Origin: Fimbriimonadaceae bacterium
Lineage (GTDB): Bacteria; Armatimonadota; Fimbriimonadia; Fimbriimonadales; Fimbriimonadaceae
Assembly: GCA_019694835.1 (NCBI GenBank)
Contig: JAIBBE010000057.1
Span: 62,001 to 126,000, forward strand
Length of the DNA: 64,000 bases
Direction of reading: 5' to 3'
Each line of letters begins with the position of its first letter. Within the stretch, counting starts at the first letter, position 1. This document shows positions 17,114-24,548 of the stretch, one piece after another. The notes under the pieces were generated by a model, which was given only the letters and a program-made list of their open reading frames with translations, made no database searches and was not told where the DNA came from. Both the position numbers and the translations under genes were made by a program.

Positions 17114-18846
17114 GCCGCTTCCTCGGCCCCCACCATCAGCCGCCCGATCGCGGCGCGATCCTTCTCCTCACCGGGTCGTGGTTCGAAAATCCGTCCGCCA
17201 TTAATCGCGATCACACGGTCGCAGTTTTCCAAGAGTTCATCGAGGTCGAAGCTTACGATGAGGGCCGTCGCTCCCGCGTAGGGTGTGGCGCCGCCTGCAC
17301 GGGACTCCGATTCATGCGGTTCGTCATGCCGTGGTGTTTGTCGTCCCATGCCACCCTGGCCAGTTCGACATGTCTCGCGGATGGCGTCATAGACGCTACG
17401 CGTCCCATCGATATCAAGTCCGCGCGTGGGCTGAAAGGCGAGAATCAGGCGTGGCCCGAGTTCGAGGGCCCGCGCTGCCACGAAGCGCTGCTGGTTGCCG
17501 CCGGAGAGGCTCCGCATCGGCTGGTGGAGGCCGCCGTGTTTGGTCCGAAATCGCTCGGCAATACGCTCCGCCAAAGAACGACGGGCGGTTGCGTCCACGA
17601 GCGGGCCTTGTCGCAACTCACTGGCCCGCTGGAGCCCCAGGGCACCATTGTCCTCCAGACTCCAATTCTCGATGACTCCCTCTTCGTGGCGATCTTCGGG
17701 GATCAGGCGAACTCCTTGGCTGATTCGGTCGGAAGGTGAGAGTCGGTTGATCGAGGTGCCACCTAGGCGGATATCGCCGCTCAGCACCTTCCCAACCCCT
17801 ACAAGGGCCTCGAAGAGCTCTCGCTGGCCATTACCGTCGACCCCAGCCAACCCAACGACTTCGCCTTGCCTCAGCGTGAGATCAATGCCCTTGAGCGCCT
17901 CATCGCCGCGCGACCCCATCACCCTCAGGCCCGAAACTTCGAGAAACGGGGTGCCGCCTTGGAACGGCGAAATCTCGCTTTCGGTCATCGCATGGCCGAC
18001 GATCCACTCGGCAAGTTGATTCGCAAAAAGCACCGCTGGCGTCTCGCCGGCACGCAACCTCTCGCTGGTTGGAGGTTCGCCGTGAGACCTCTCCCCCAAC
18101 CCCTCTCCTCCGCCACCAAGCTCACCGTGCTCCACGTTTTCCGGGCGCAGGAGAGTGGAGACCGGAGGTCGGTCCTTAGGCACCTCGGTAGATGCGACGT
18201 TCTTGCCGCCCCGCAGGACGTGAACGCGGGCGCAGAACTGAAGAACTTCAGGCAGACGGTGAGTGACGAGCAAGATTGTCTTGCCCTGAGCCGCCAGTTT
18301 GGTCAGGCTCGCGAATAGGGCGTCCCCGTCCGCAGGCGAGAGCATCGCGGTCGGCTCGTCCAGGATCATGATGTCGGCTTCGCGCCAGAGGAGCTTGAGG
18401 ATTTCGAGCTTCTGGGCTCCGGCCGGACTCAAGGTGCCCGCCTCCGCCGACCAGTCGAACTCGAATCCCATCTGTCTCGCCAAGCCCTCAGCCCGAACAA
18501 CTGCAGCATTCTCATCGATCCACGCCCCCGGCTCGGCCCCGAGTATCAAATTCTGGAGACAGGTGAGCTCAGGGATGATGCTGTAGTGCTGGCTGACCAT
18601 GCCGATCCGGGCGGCGATAGCCTCGGCGGAATTGCGAAATACCTTGACTTGGCCGTCGATTTCGATGCTCCCCGAGTCAGCAGTGTGGGCACCATAAAGC
18701 ACTTTCATCAGCGTGGTCTTGCCCGCGCCATTCTCGCCGACAATCGCATGAATCGTTCCCTGCTCGACCTCGATGCTCACGTCGTCGAGGGCAACCACCG
18801 CGCCGAATCGCTTGGTGATTCCGGTCAATTTGACGTGCGGCTTCAC
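17110..18846 (-). CDS. BMP-family ABC importer ATPase (two NBDs) with two in-frame repeat insertions
   Basis: Double nucleotide-binding-domain ATPase (YufO/NupO type), 578 residues. NBD1: GENGAGKTTLMK near 33-44, LSPAGAQKLEILK signature, IMILDEPTAML Walker B. NBD2: GVDGNGQRELFE, the usual degenerate Walker A of this family, then LSGGNQQRF and LILAFQPTRGLD. The GTG at 18846 overlaps the TGA of the upstream oxidoreductase (GTGA). Two stretches do not belong to the family. Residues about 229-272 contain GGGGEGLGER and AGETPAV. Residues about 498-516 contain MGRQTPRHDEPHESESRAG. Both match non-coding repeats found elsewhere in the window. The frame stays open, so the protein may still work; the second insertion lies after NBD2 Walker B, before SFDLDELLENCDRV. 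Confidence 0.92.
   Translation of the reverse strand: MKPHVKLTGITKRFGAVVALDDVSIEVEQGTIHAIVGENGAGKTTLMKVLYGAHTADSGSIEIDGQVKVFRNSAEAIAARIGMVSQHYSIIPELTCLQNLILGAEPGAWIDENAAVVRAEGLARQMGFEFDWSAEAGTLSPAGAQKLEILKLLWREADIMILDEPTAMLSPADGDALFASLTKLAAQGKTILLVTHRLPEVLQFCARVHVLRGGKNVASTEVPKDRPPVSTLLRPENVEHGELGGGGEGLGERSHGEPPTSERLRAGETPAVLFANQLAEWIVGHAMTESEISPFQGGTPFLEVSGLRVMGSRGDEALKGIDLTLRQGEVVGLAGVDGNGQRELFEALVGVGKVLSGDIRLGGTSINRLSPSDRISQGVRLIPEDRHEEGVIENWSLEDNGALGLQRASELRQGPLVDATARRSLAERIAERFRTKHGGLHQPMRSLSGGNQQRFVAARALELGPRLILAFQPTRGLDIDGTRSVYDAIRETCRTGQGGMGRQTPRHDEPHESESRAGGATPYAGATALIVSFDLDELLENCDRVIAINGGRIFEPRPGEEKDRAAIGRLMVGAEEAA
17297..17352 (-). repeat. Family D element inside the ABC ATPase gene
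   Basis: On the coding strand this begins GGCATGGGACGACA and ends GAGTCCCGTGC. The same 14-base left end and 11-base right end flank the 55-bp intergenic copy at 38564-38618. GCATGGGAC and GTCCCGTGC form an imperfect terminal inverted repeat. It encodes an extra peptide in NBD2 and keeps the frame open. Confidence 0.6.
18031..18160 (-). repeat. Composite family C + family B element inside the ABC ATPase gene
   Basis: 18087-18160 is a 74-bp family B copy: plus-strand ACCTCTCCCCCAACCCC, then CTCTCCTCCGCC, ending GGGCGCAGGAGAG. It has the same length as the intergenic copy at 49759-49832. Next to it, CACCGCTGGC plus CTCGCCGGC at 18031-18051 looks like a family C unit. Both lie in frame within the linker between the two ATPase domains. 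Confidence 0.8.
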
Positions 18847-19712
18847 TCGCCAAACCCCATTTCGAGCATCTCTTGATAAAGTGCGGCCGTCGTCCATTCG
18901 CCGTGTCCCTTTTCCTCGAGACGAGCCAGAAGTTCGTCCACGAGCAGCGTGCCGGGGATCGCGGCGTCGATGGTCTCAGCGGCCTCGGCGCAGTAACCAA
19001 AATCCTTCCGCTGGTTTTTGATCGAGAAGCCGGGCGACCAATCGGCGGCGAGAATCTTGGGTCCGTAGTTCTCGAATGCCCAGCTTCCGGCGGCTCCACC
19101 CGCGAGGAGATCGCGAGTCTGGACGAGGTCGAGCCCCGCTTTCTTCGCAAACGAAAGCGCTTCACACAGGGCGAGCAGCGCACCACCAACCGCCATTTGG
19201 TTGGCCATTTTCATCATCTGGCCGGCACCTGGCCCACCCACTCGCTCTGCTCGCTTGGCGTAATGCTGCATCGACGGCATGGCTTCGTTGATGACCCGGG
19301 GCTCGCCGCCGCAGAAGATAGTCAACGCCCCGACCTGCGCGCCCATCGAGCCTCCCGTGATCGGCGCATCCACGAATCGAAATCCGTTTTCACGAAGTTC
19401 ATCGTGAATCTCAACAGCGGCTTTTGGTGAGATCGTCGAATGGTCGACGAAGAGGGTCCCGGCAGCTGCATCACGCGTAAGTTCAGCGAGGCACTCGCGC
19501 ACATCCTCGGTCCGGTTCACACACAGAAACACGAGTCCGCAGCGCCGACCTAGGTCTGCCAACGAGGCGGCAATCGTGGCCCCACGCTCGGCGAACAACT
19601 CGGATTTGGAGCGGGTTCGATTGAAAACGGTAAGCGGAATCCCCGCGTTCAGGAGGTGCCCCGCCATCGGTCCACCCATCACACCCAGCCCAACGAAGCC
19701 CACCTGAACCAT
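18843..19712 (-). CDS. NAD(P)-dependent oxidoreductase, 3-hydroxyisobutyrate dehydrogenase family
   Basis: Cytosolic beta-hydroxyacid dehydrogenase of 289 residues. The N-terminal Rossmann motif GFVGLGVMGGPMAGHL is at residues 5-20, with NRTRSK after beta-2, which favours NADP. The substrate signature DAPITGGSMGAQVG is near 116-129, and GPGAGQMMKMANQM with the catalytic lysine is near 160-173. GFSIKNQRKDFGYCAEAAE matches the C-terminal domain. The family includes 3-hydroxyisobutyrate dehydrogenase, tartronate semialdehyde reductase and succinic semialdehyde reductases; I cannot say which. It is translationally coupled (GTGA) to the ABC importer ATPase, hinting that it handles a product of the imported compound, but this is only context. 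Confidence 0.88.
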   Translation of the reverse strand: MVQVGFVGLGVMGGPMAGHLLNAGIPLTVFNRTRSKSELFAERGATIAASLADLGRRCGLVFLCVNRTEDVRECLAELTRDAAAGTLFVDHSTISPKAAVEIHDELRENGFRFVDAPITGGSMGAQVGALTIFCGGEPRVINEAMPSMQHYAKRAERVGGPGAGQMMKMANQMAVGGALLALCEALSFAKKAGLDLVQTRDLLAGGAAGSWAFENYGPKILAADWSPGFSIKNQRKDFGYCAEAAETIDAAIPGTLLVDELLARLEEKGHGEWTTAALYQEMLEMGFGE

Positions 19713-19806
19713 GGGTTCCTATTTTGGCCGAAGTTCGCCCATGATTCCCGTGAATCTAACGGGCCGTAGCGTTCGTTCTGTGTAATATAGAGGTAGGTAA
19801 GACGCT

Positions 19807-20526
19807 ATGTCCACGCAACGAAGCTCTGACGTCGTTGAGATTCACTCCGCCCGTGCGCTGTCGTTCGGCTTGTCCGGGCTCATCGCCGTGGCCCTTGGTG
19901 CGCTCTTTGTCTTTTATCAGAGCATGTTCGTCGGACTGGGCTGGCTCCTGATCGCCGGTGGGGGAGCCGCGATTCTGTACGGCATCTACTGCGCGCTGCA
20001 AGTTCGCAAGGTCACCTACGTGAAGCTCGTCTGCCCCTACTGCTCGGCGTCGAACAACCTGACCGAACAGCCCGAGCACGATTTCAACTGTGTTTCGTGC
20101 CACCGCATGATTCCGTTCAGGAATGGCGCAATCCAGCCTGTCCACCAGGTGCGCTGCGGCTTCTGCAATCACCTGAACTACTACAACGATGCGAGCGTCG
20201 GTCTGATCTGCGAGAGTTGTGACCGCGAAATCCCGATCGCCGTGGCCGAGGGCGTGGAGACCAAGAAGTTCTTCCAGGCCTACACCCAAAAAGACGACGA
20301 CGCCCTCTACGAACTGGTCCTCGTCTCCTCGGGCACCAAGACCGAAGAAGTGATCAACACCCTCCAGCACATGTTGGCCCTGAACCGTAATCAGGTCAAA
20401 CAAATGCTGGAGGAGCTTCCCGTGACCCTCCTAACCGGAATCCCCCGGCGCAAGGCGGAAATGCTGAAGGCACAACTCGCGCTGCATGACGCGACCGCCG
20501 AGTTCAATCCGCTGAGCGGTTTCTAG
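19807..20526 (+). CDS. Membrane protein with tandem zinc ribbons and L7/L12-like C-terminal region
   Basis: A 239-residue protein I do not recognise as a named family. It has a short cytosolic N-terminus and two adjacent helices (about 16-36 and 41-60: GLSGLIAVALGALFVFY; LGWLLIAGGGAAILYGIY). Two C-x2-C pairs at CPYC/CVSC and CGFC/CESC (about 76-140) look like two zinc ribbons. The last 70 residues (ALYELVLVSSGTKTEEVIN, then LALNRNQVKQMLEELP and IPRRKAEMLKAQL) resemble the ribosomal L7/L12 C-terminal alpha/beta fold. GAGGTAGG lies 9 nt before the ATG. The glycosyltransferase gene follows after 3 nt. The fold assignment is inference. Confidence 0.75.
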   Translation: MSTQRSSDVVEIHSARALSFGLSGLIAVALGALFVFYQSMFVGLGWLLIAGGGAAILYGIYCALQVRKVTYVKLVCPYCSASNNLTEQPEHDFNCVSCHRMIPFRNGAIQPVHQVRCGFCNHLNYYNDASVGLICESCDREIPIAVAEGVETKKFFQAYTQKDDDALYELVLVSSGTKTEEVINTLQHMLALNRNQVKQMLEELPVTLLTGIPRRKAEMLKAQLALHDATAEFNPLSGF

Positions 20527-20529
20527 TCG

Positions 20530-21441
20530 ATGCCACGGGTGAGCGTTCTGCTGACCTCGTACAATCACTTGCCCTACCTGAAGCAGGCTGTCCAAAGCGT
20601 GCAGGACCAGATTTTCCGCGATTTCGAACTCATCATCCTCGATGACGGCTCTACGGACGGAAGCCGGGAGTGGATCCAGCAAGAAGTATCGGATGCAAGG
20701 GTCTTCTTCTCTCCTTCGAACCTGGGAACCTACGGAATCCTCAACCAGGGCCTTGCGATAGCGACTGGCGAGTGGATCGCGGTTCTCAACGATGACGATC
20801 TCTGGAAGCCGGGGAAGGTCGAAGCACAGATGGCCCTCGCGGACGCGGAACCCCGACTCGGCCTGATTGGGGCTTGTGGCGACTTCATCGACGAAGCGGG
20901 GCAGACCATTGAGGCGAACTACGGGAATGTCTACCAGCCGCTGCCTCCACAAGATGCTTTCACCACCCTGATCCTCGAAAACGTGTTCATCACGAGCTCG
21001 GTCCTATTCAGACGGAGCGCTCTGGGGAACGAGACCAAGTTCGACGACTCTCTCTATGGTCTGGGCGACCACGATCTGTGGCTTCGGATTGCCGAACATT
21101 GGTGGTGTGCGAAAGCCGAAGGCGATTGGGTCTCCTACCGCTTTCACGGGGCGCAAGCCAGTAAGCGGGAGGCCCGGATGGTGGAAGAAACCGAACGGCT
21201 CGAAGAGCGCACATATCGCGACCGCGGGCGGATTCTCAAGGACCGCCCCACACCGGAAATGCGTTCGGCGTTGGCTCTCCTGTGCTCCCGCGTCGGAACC
21301 CAGCGGATGTGGCGAGGGGACCGGGCGGGTGCTCGCGAGGCCTATGGCGCCTCGCTGGAACTCGATCCCAAACGAAAGAAGACCAAGCTGCGCTTGGTCC
21401 TCACCGTCTTGCCCCCGTCGTTGTTCAAGAGGCTGCGCTAG
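20530..21441 (+). CDS. Glycosyltransferase family 2
   Basis: GT-A fold glycosyltransferase of 303 residues that probably transfers a sugar from a nucleotide-sugar donor to a surface glycan. Motifs: VSVLLTSYNHLPYLKQAV at 4-21, IILDDGSTDGS near 37-47, the DxD-type NDDDLWKPGKV near 87-97, and the acceptor-site GLGDHDLWLRIAEHW near 177-191. A helical tail of about 60 residues follows (AYGASLELDPKRKKTKLRL), TPR-like at first sight. It starts 3 nt after the zinc-ribbon gene, so the pair is probably co-transcribed, and it is convergent with the anti-sigma gene by a 4-base overlap. Confidence 0.9.
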   Translation: MPRVSVLLTSYNHLPYLKQAVQSVQDQIFRDFELIILDDGSTDGSREWIQQEVSDARVFFSPSNLGTYGILNQGLAIATGEWIAVLNDDDLWKPGKVEAQMALADAEPRLGLIGACGDFIDEAGQTIEANYGNVYQPLPPQDAFTTLILENVFITSSVLFRRSALGNETKFDDSLYGLGDHDLWLRIAEHWWCAKAEGDWVSYRFHGAQASKREARMVEETERLEERTYRDRGRILKDRPTPEMRSALALLCSRVGTQRMWRGDRAGAREAYGASLELDPKRKKTKLRLVLTVLPPSLFKRLR

Positions 21442-22181
21442 CGGAAGATTCGGATTCGACCAGCCGCTTCGCAGAGCCCCGGGACATCGCGATCGCCGAC
21501 CAAGATGCACAGGAAATCGCCCGAGCGCCAGGACACGGCGTTCGCATCGTTGAGCCGACCGACGTTGAAGGTGGGTTCGCCATCGGACTGGTGCAGTCCT
21601 TCGACTTCGTGGACGTTCTCGATCACGATCAGGCGCGCAGGGCCGTTCGCGTCGGCCATGTCAACGAGCATCGCTCGTCGTCCGTCGATGAACCCGCGCA
21701 GCATTCCGGTCGGGCGCAGGCCTCCGCTCGGAACTTGGATTGGCGTTGCTCCTAGCTCAGCCTGAAGCTGCTTCTGAACTTGGGATGGCTCCCCAATCGA
21801 GAAAGGTAGCGGCGACATGCTCGACATCATTCGGGCCATGTCGCCCGTATAGAGCTTGTTCCGCCCGTTCATGCGATTGAACATCGCCGCGCCGAAGATC
21901 ATGACGATGAAAAGGCCACAAAGCGCCCAAGCGTTGCGACCAATGAAGACCTCCGCCTTCTTGCTGCGGTCGATCGCATCGAGTCGGCCCTTGCAGGCCT
22001 TCCAGACATCAGGATCCGAGACCGGCGGACAGGCGCGCTTGACGGTGCTCTTGAGAAGGCCGACGGTTTCAAACTCGGCGCGAGCCTGAGGATCGTCGGC
22101 AATCTGCTGGTTGGCGGCAGCCAAGGCCTCGCCTTCGAGTTGGCCGTCCGCTAGTGCGTGCATGTCCAAGATTTCACTCAT
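21438..22181 (-). CDS. Putative membrane anti-sigma factor
   Basis: A 247-residue single-pass membrane protein. An N-terminal helical domain (ILDMHALADGQLEGEALAA, residues 4-22) has the small-acidic, helix-rich look of anti-sigma domains but no H-x3-C-x2-C zinc motif. A transmembrane helix at about 85-101 (ALCGLFIVMIFGAAMF) is followed by a beta-rich extracytoplasmic domain of about 140 residues. Its ATG overlaps the TGA of the upstream ECF sigma gene (ATGA), the classic arrangement for a cognate sigma/anti-sigma pair. The ligand or signal for the outer domain is unknown. Confidence 0.8.
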   Translation of the reverse strand: MSEILDMHALADGQLEGEALAAANQQIADDPQARAEFETVGLLKSTVKRACPPVSDPDVWKACKGRLDAIDRSKKAEVFIGRNAWALCGLFIVMIFGAAMFNRMNGRNKLYTGDMARMMSSMSPLPFSIGEPSQVQKQLQAELGATPIQVPSGGLRPTGMLRGFIDGRRAMLVDMADANGPARLIVIENVHEVEGLHQSDGEPTFNVGRLNDANAVSWRSGDFLCILVGDRDVPGLCEAAGRIRIFR

Positions 22182-22747
22182 TCAGATGCTGTCCCTTCTC
22201 TCAAATAACCAGATTCGACGGCGTAGCGTTCCAGTTCCCGCCTCAGAATCGCTCGTCCTCGAGCGAGTCGTGAGCGAACAGTGCCAATTGGCACCCCGGT
22301 CACTTGCGCAATCTCTTCATAACTCATACCCTCTACGTCGCTCAACAGTACCGCCATCCGGAAATCGTCCGGCACTTTCGCGAGGGCCTCTTCGACCTCA
22401 GCTCCGACCATTTCGTCGAAAAGCTGTCGGTCCGGCACTTCGCCTTCCGGTGCGACTGGCTCCATGGCGTTCTCGTCTTCGAGGGACGCAGCAGGAGCGT
22501 TTCGCTGTCGCTGGCGATATCGGTTGATGTAAAGGTTCGTAAGGATCCGCATGATCCACGCCTTGAAGTTGCGACCGTCGAAACGGTCGAAGGCTTCGTA
22601 AGCACGAACCATCGCCTCCTGCGAGAGGTCGCTGGCATCTTCTCGGTCGCGGGTTAGCCGTAAGGCCATCCCGTAGAGCGATGGGAACACCTCTTCGGCG
22701 AGCCGCTCGAACCGCTCTCTTTGCGGGTTCCCTTTCCGGAAGAGCAT
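22178..22747 (-). CDS. ECF-type RNA polymerase sigma factor
   Basis: Alternative sigma factor of 189 residues with region 2 (LYGMALRLTRDREDASDLSQEA near 32-53, followed by FKAWIMRILTNLYINRYR) and region 4 (DFRMAVLLSDVEGMSYEEIA near 128-147, then GVPIGTVRSRLARGRAILRR). Length and domain order fit RpoE-like ECF factors. It is translationally coupled to the anti-sigma gene. Immediately upstream lies the tandem repeat array 22836-22963, so its promoter must be in or before the 90 bases between array and start. Confidence 0.95.
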   Translation of the reverse strand: MLFRKGNPQRERFERLAEEVFPSLYGMALRLTRDREDASDLSQEAMVRAYEAFDRFDGRNFKAWIMRILTNLYINRYRQRQRNAPAASLEDENAMEPVAPEGEVPDRQLFDEMVGAEVEEALAKVPDDFRMAVLLSDVEGMSYEEIAQVTGVPIGTVRSRLARGRAILRRELERYAVESGYLREGTASE

Positions 22748-22835
22748 GGGTTCGCCGAGTGTACCTCTCGCTCGTTTGCAACAAGCCCGCGCCGACGCTA
22801 GTTCCTGCTGGGACGAAAGCCCGTAAAGATTGGGG

Positions 22836-22970
22836 AGTAGTGGGTAGTGGGTAGTGGCGAGTGAATAGTGGGTAGTGGCGAGTGAATAGTGGGTAGTGGC
22901 GAGTGAATAGTGGGTAGTGGCGAGTGAATAGTGGGTAGTGGCGAGTGAATAGTGGGTAGTGGCGAGTGAA
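22836..22970. repeat. Family E: 21-bp tandem repeat array
   Basis: Five exact head-to-tail copies of a 21-bp unit (GAGTGAATAGTGGGTAGTG + GC) run from 22859 to 22963, preceded by shorter GTAGTGG units and followed by a partial copy. In one minus frame it would read as a repeating RHYPLFT heptapeptide, but it lies between genes. There are no spacers, so it is not a CRISPR. The wider gap 22748-23112 contains no gene. Confidence 0.95.
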
Positions 22971-23016
22971 GAGAATTACTCCCCTGGCCCGTACGCTCCT
23001 TCGTCGCGGCGAGCGT

Positions 23017-23035
23017 CCCCTCACTACGTGAGGGG
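23017..23035. terminator. Stem-loop between the family E arrays
   Basis: CCCCTCAC and GTGAGGGG pair across TAC, followed on the plus strand by ATTTT. It lies between two opposite-facing family E segments. It could terminate plus-strand transcription, but both flanking genes read on the minus strand. Confidence 0.5.
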
Positions 23036-23071
23036 ATTTTGGTTCGGTCACTTCCTCACGTGCCTTACCAC

Positions 23072-23115
23072 TACTCACTATTCACTCGCCACTACCCACT
23101 ACCCACTACCCACTA
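23072..23115. repeat. Family E segment in inverted orientation
   Basis: TACTCACTATTCACTCGCC followed by repeated ACTACCC units is the reverse complement of the array at 22836-22963. Its end overlaps the stop codon of the c-type cytochrome gene at 23113-23115, so the element supplies that stop. Confidence 0.9.
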
Positions 23116-23523
23116 CAGCGTCAACGCCTTCATATCGGCGATCAGCTTGGCCTTGACATCCTCGGGAATGGGTTTGCCCGCTGCGGGCGGCATCTTGCCT
23201 CCCTCGACCTCGAGCAGCATCTTGTGCAGGGTCGCCGCGTTGGCAGCGGCCTGGGCGTTCGTCTGGAAGTCGTCGAGGGTGATACCGTCCTTGCCCGCAC
23301 CGAGGTGGCAGGGGGTGCAGTAGGTTTGCATGACCGGCTTCACTTCCTTCTCGAAATCAACGGCTGCCGTCGTGCCTGAGTCGGACTTCTTCGGCTCCGC
23401 ATCAGAAGACGACTTGCTCGGCTCATTGGTGGTCGTCGATTCTCCGCCGCCGGATGAGCAACCAATGCCGATTGCCAGCACCGCGAGAGAAGCAACAAGA
23501 GGGAGAAAGCGATTTCGAACCAT
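23113..23523 (-). CDS. c-type cytochrome-like lipoprotein
   Basis: Exported lipoprotein of 136 residues. It has a signal peptide ending in a lipobox (LAIGIGC, cysteine near 22), then a flexible Ser/Thr/Lys-rich linker (GGESTTTNEPSKSSSDAEP). A small domain follows with one haem-binding motif C-x2-C-H in MQTYCTPCHLGAG near 68-80 and a possible distal methionine in EGGKMPPAAGKPIP. This matches planctomycete/armatimonad-style short cytochrome c domains. A membrane-anchored electron carrier role is likely but the partner is unknown. Its stop codon TAG falls in the inverted family E segment, so the natural C-terminus may have been trimmed or changed. Confidence 0.85.
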   Translation of the reverse strand: MVRNRFLPLVASLAVLAIGIGCSSGGGESTTTNEPSKSSSDAEPKKSDSGTTAAVDFEKEVKPVMQTYCTPCHLGAGKDGITLDDFQTNAQAAANAATLHKMLLEVEGGKMPPAAGKPIPEDVKAKLIADMKALTL

Positions 23524-23627
23524 GAAGCGATTATGGTGAACCCATAGGAAGCGCCGCCTGAAAAATTATCGAAAAACCTCTCCAGAAGCGCGAAGAGGTG
23601 CCGACAATCCTACTGGGACCCTCTCGA

Positions 23628-24539
23628 ATGATGGGGCAAACCTCAAGTGAGTTGTCAGGAATGCAGGTTCACAACGTTGAATGTCAGCTAGCCCAGGCCC
23701 AGATGAATCTCTATCTGGCGGGCGAGGCTATGGATGAGGACACCGTCGCCCAACTCGAACGCCACGTCGGTGAGTGCGACACCTGTCGCGTCGCCCTCCA
23801 ACAGAAGAAGCACTCGCTTCAATCCATGCTGATGGCGGTCGGGGCGGAATCTATGTCGATGCCGACCGGTCCCGAGTTGAGGATCGAAAGGCCCTCCAAA
23901 GCCGCCGCCGAATCGGTCGTTCCTGCCGCGTTGCGCCCGAAGGACGATGTTCCGACTAGCCCCAAGGTGAGGAACTGGAAGCCCATCATCCTTTCCGGAG
24001 CCCTCGCGCTGGTTCTGGCCGGAATGAGCTTCCTTGGTGATCCCACCCGATTTTTCGGCGGCAAGGCTGCCGACGCCAAGCCAAAAGCAGCGGCCAAGGC
24101 TGAAGAACCTGAGAAGACTTCCGAAGAAAGTAAGCAACCGGTCAAGACCGAAGAACCCAAGCTAAACGCAGTCGAAGGCGCCACGACGGCCGCTCTCGAA
24201 GCTGAACCAGACCCACTCAAGGAAATCGATCCAATACCGGTTGGCGAAAGCGAAGAACACGCTGTGGCCGGTTACTCTGCTCAAGTCGCGGCTCACGAAG
24301 CGAACGGCGAAGCCGAACCCCACGAGTCGGCACCGGCACCGGTACCGGCGCCTTCGCCGACCGTCGAGAAAGCCCCTGTACCGGCAAAGCCCAAACCCGT
24401 TCTGAAACGGGCTACCGCCAAACGCAAATCCGTGCGATCATCCGCCAAACGGCGCGTTCAACGGCCAGTGGCCCCGAAGAAGGCCAAGGGCGGCGGCATC
24501 AAAGTTTACGACTCGGCCGGAAAGCCGGTCGGCCATTAG
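23628..24539 (+). CDS. Zinc-finger (anti-sigma-like) membrane protein with Lys/Pro/Glu-rich tail
   Basis: About 303 residues. The N-terminus carries an H-x3-C-x2-C zinc-binding anti-sigma-type motif in LERHVGECDTCRVAL, preceded by VECQLAQAQMNLYLAGEAM, the usual helix of the zf-HC2 family. One transmembrane helix follows (PIILSGALALVLAGMSFLG). Then comes about 160 residues of low-complexity Glu/Lys/Pro sequence ending in a basic tail (KRKSVRSSAKRRVQRPVAP) and IKVYDSAGKPVGH. The start is uncertain: ATG 23628, ATG 23661 and GTG 23598 are all in frame. No sigma gene is adjacent. It is followed after 9 nt by a secretin-domain-like gene with a good AGGAG site, so the two are probably an operon. Confidence 0.7.
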   Translation: MMGQTSSELSGMQVHNVECQLAQAQMNLYLAGEAMDEDTVAQLERHVGECDTCRVALQQKKHSLQSMLMAVGAESMSMPTGPELRIERPSKAAAESVVPAALRPKDDVPTSPKVRNWKPIILSGALALVLAGMSFLGDPTRFFGGKAADAKPKAAAKAEEPEKTSEESKQPVKTEEPKLNAVEGATTAALEAEPDPLKEIDPIPVGESEEHAVAGYSAQVAAHEANGEAEPHESAPAPVPAPSPTVEKAPVPAKPKPVLKRATAKRKSVRSSAKRRVQRPVAPKKAKGGGIKVYDSAGKPVGH

Positions 24540-24548
24540 GAGACCATC

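Noticed and set aside
22836..22970. A possible CRISPR array
   Set aside because: The 21-bp units are directly adjacent with no unique spacers, and no cas genes are present.
22398..23078. A protein with RHYPLFT heptapeptide repeats
   Set aside because: The frame is the translated 21-bp tandem array fused to antisense or alternate-frame sequence of the ECF sigma gene.
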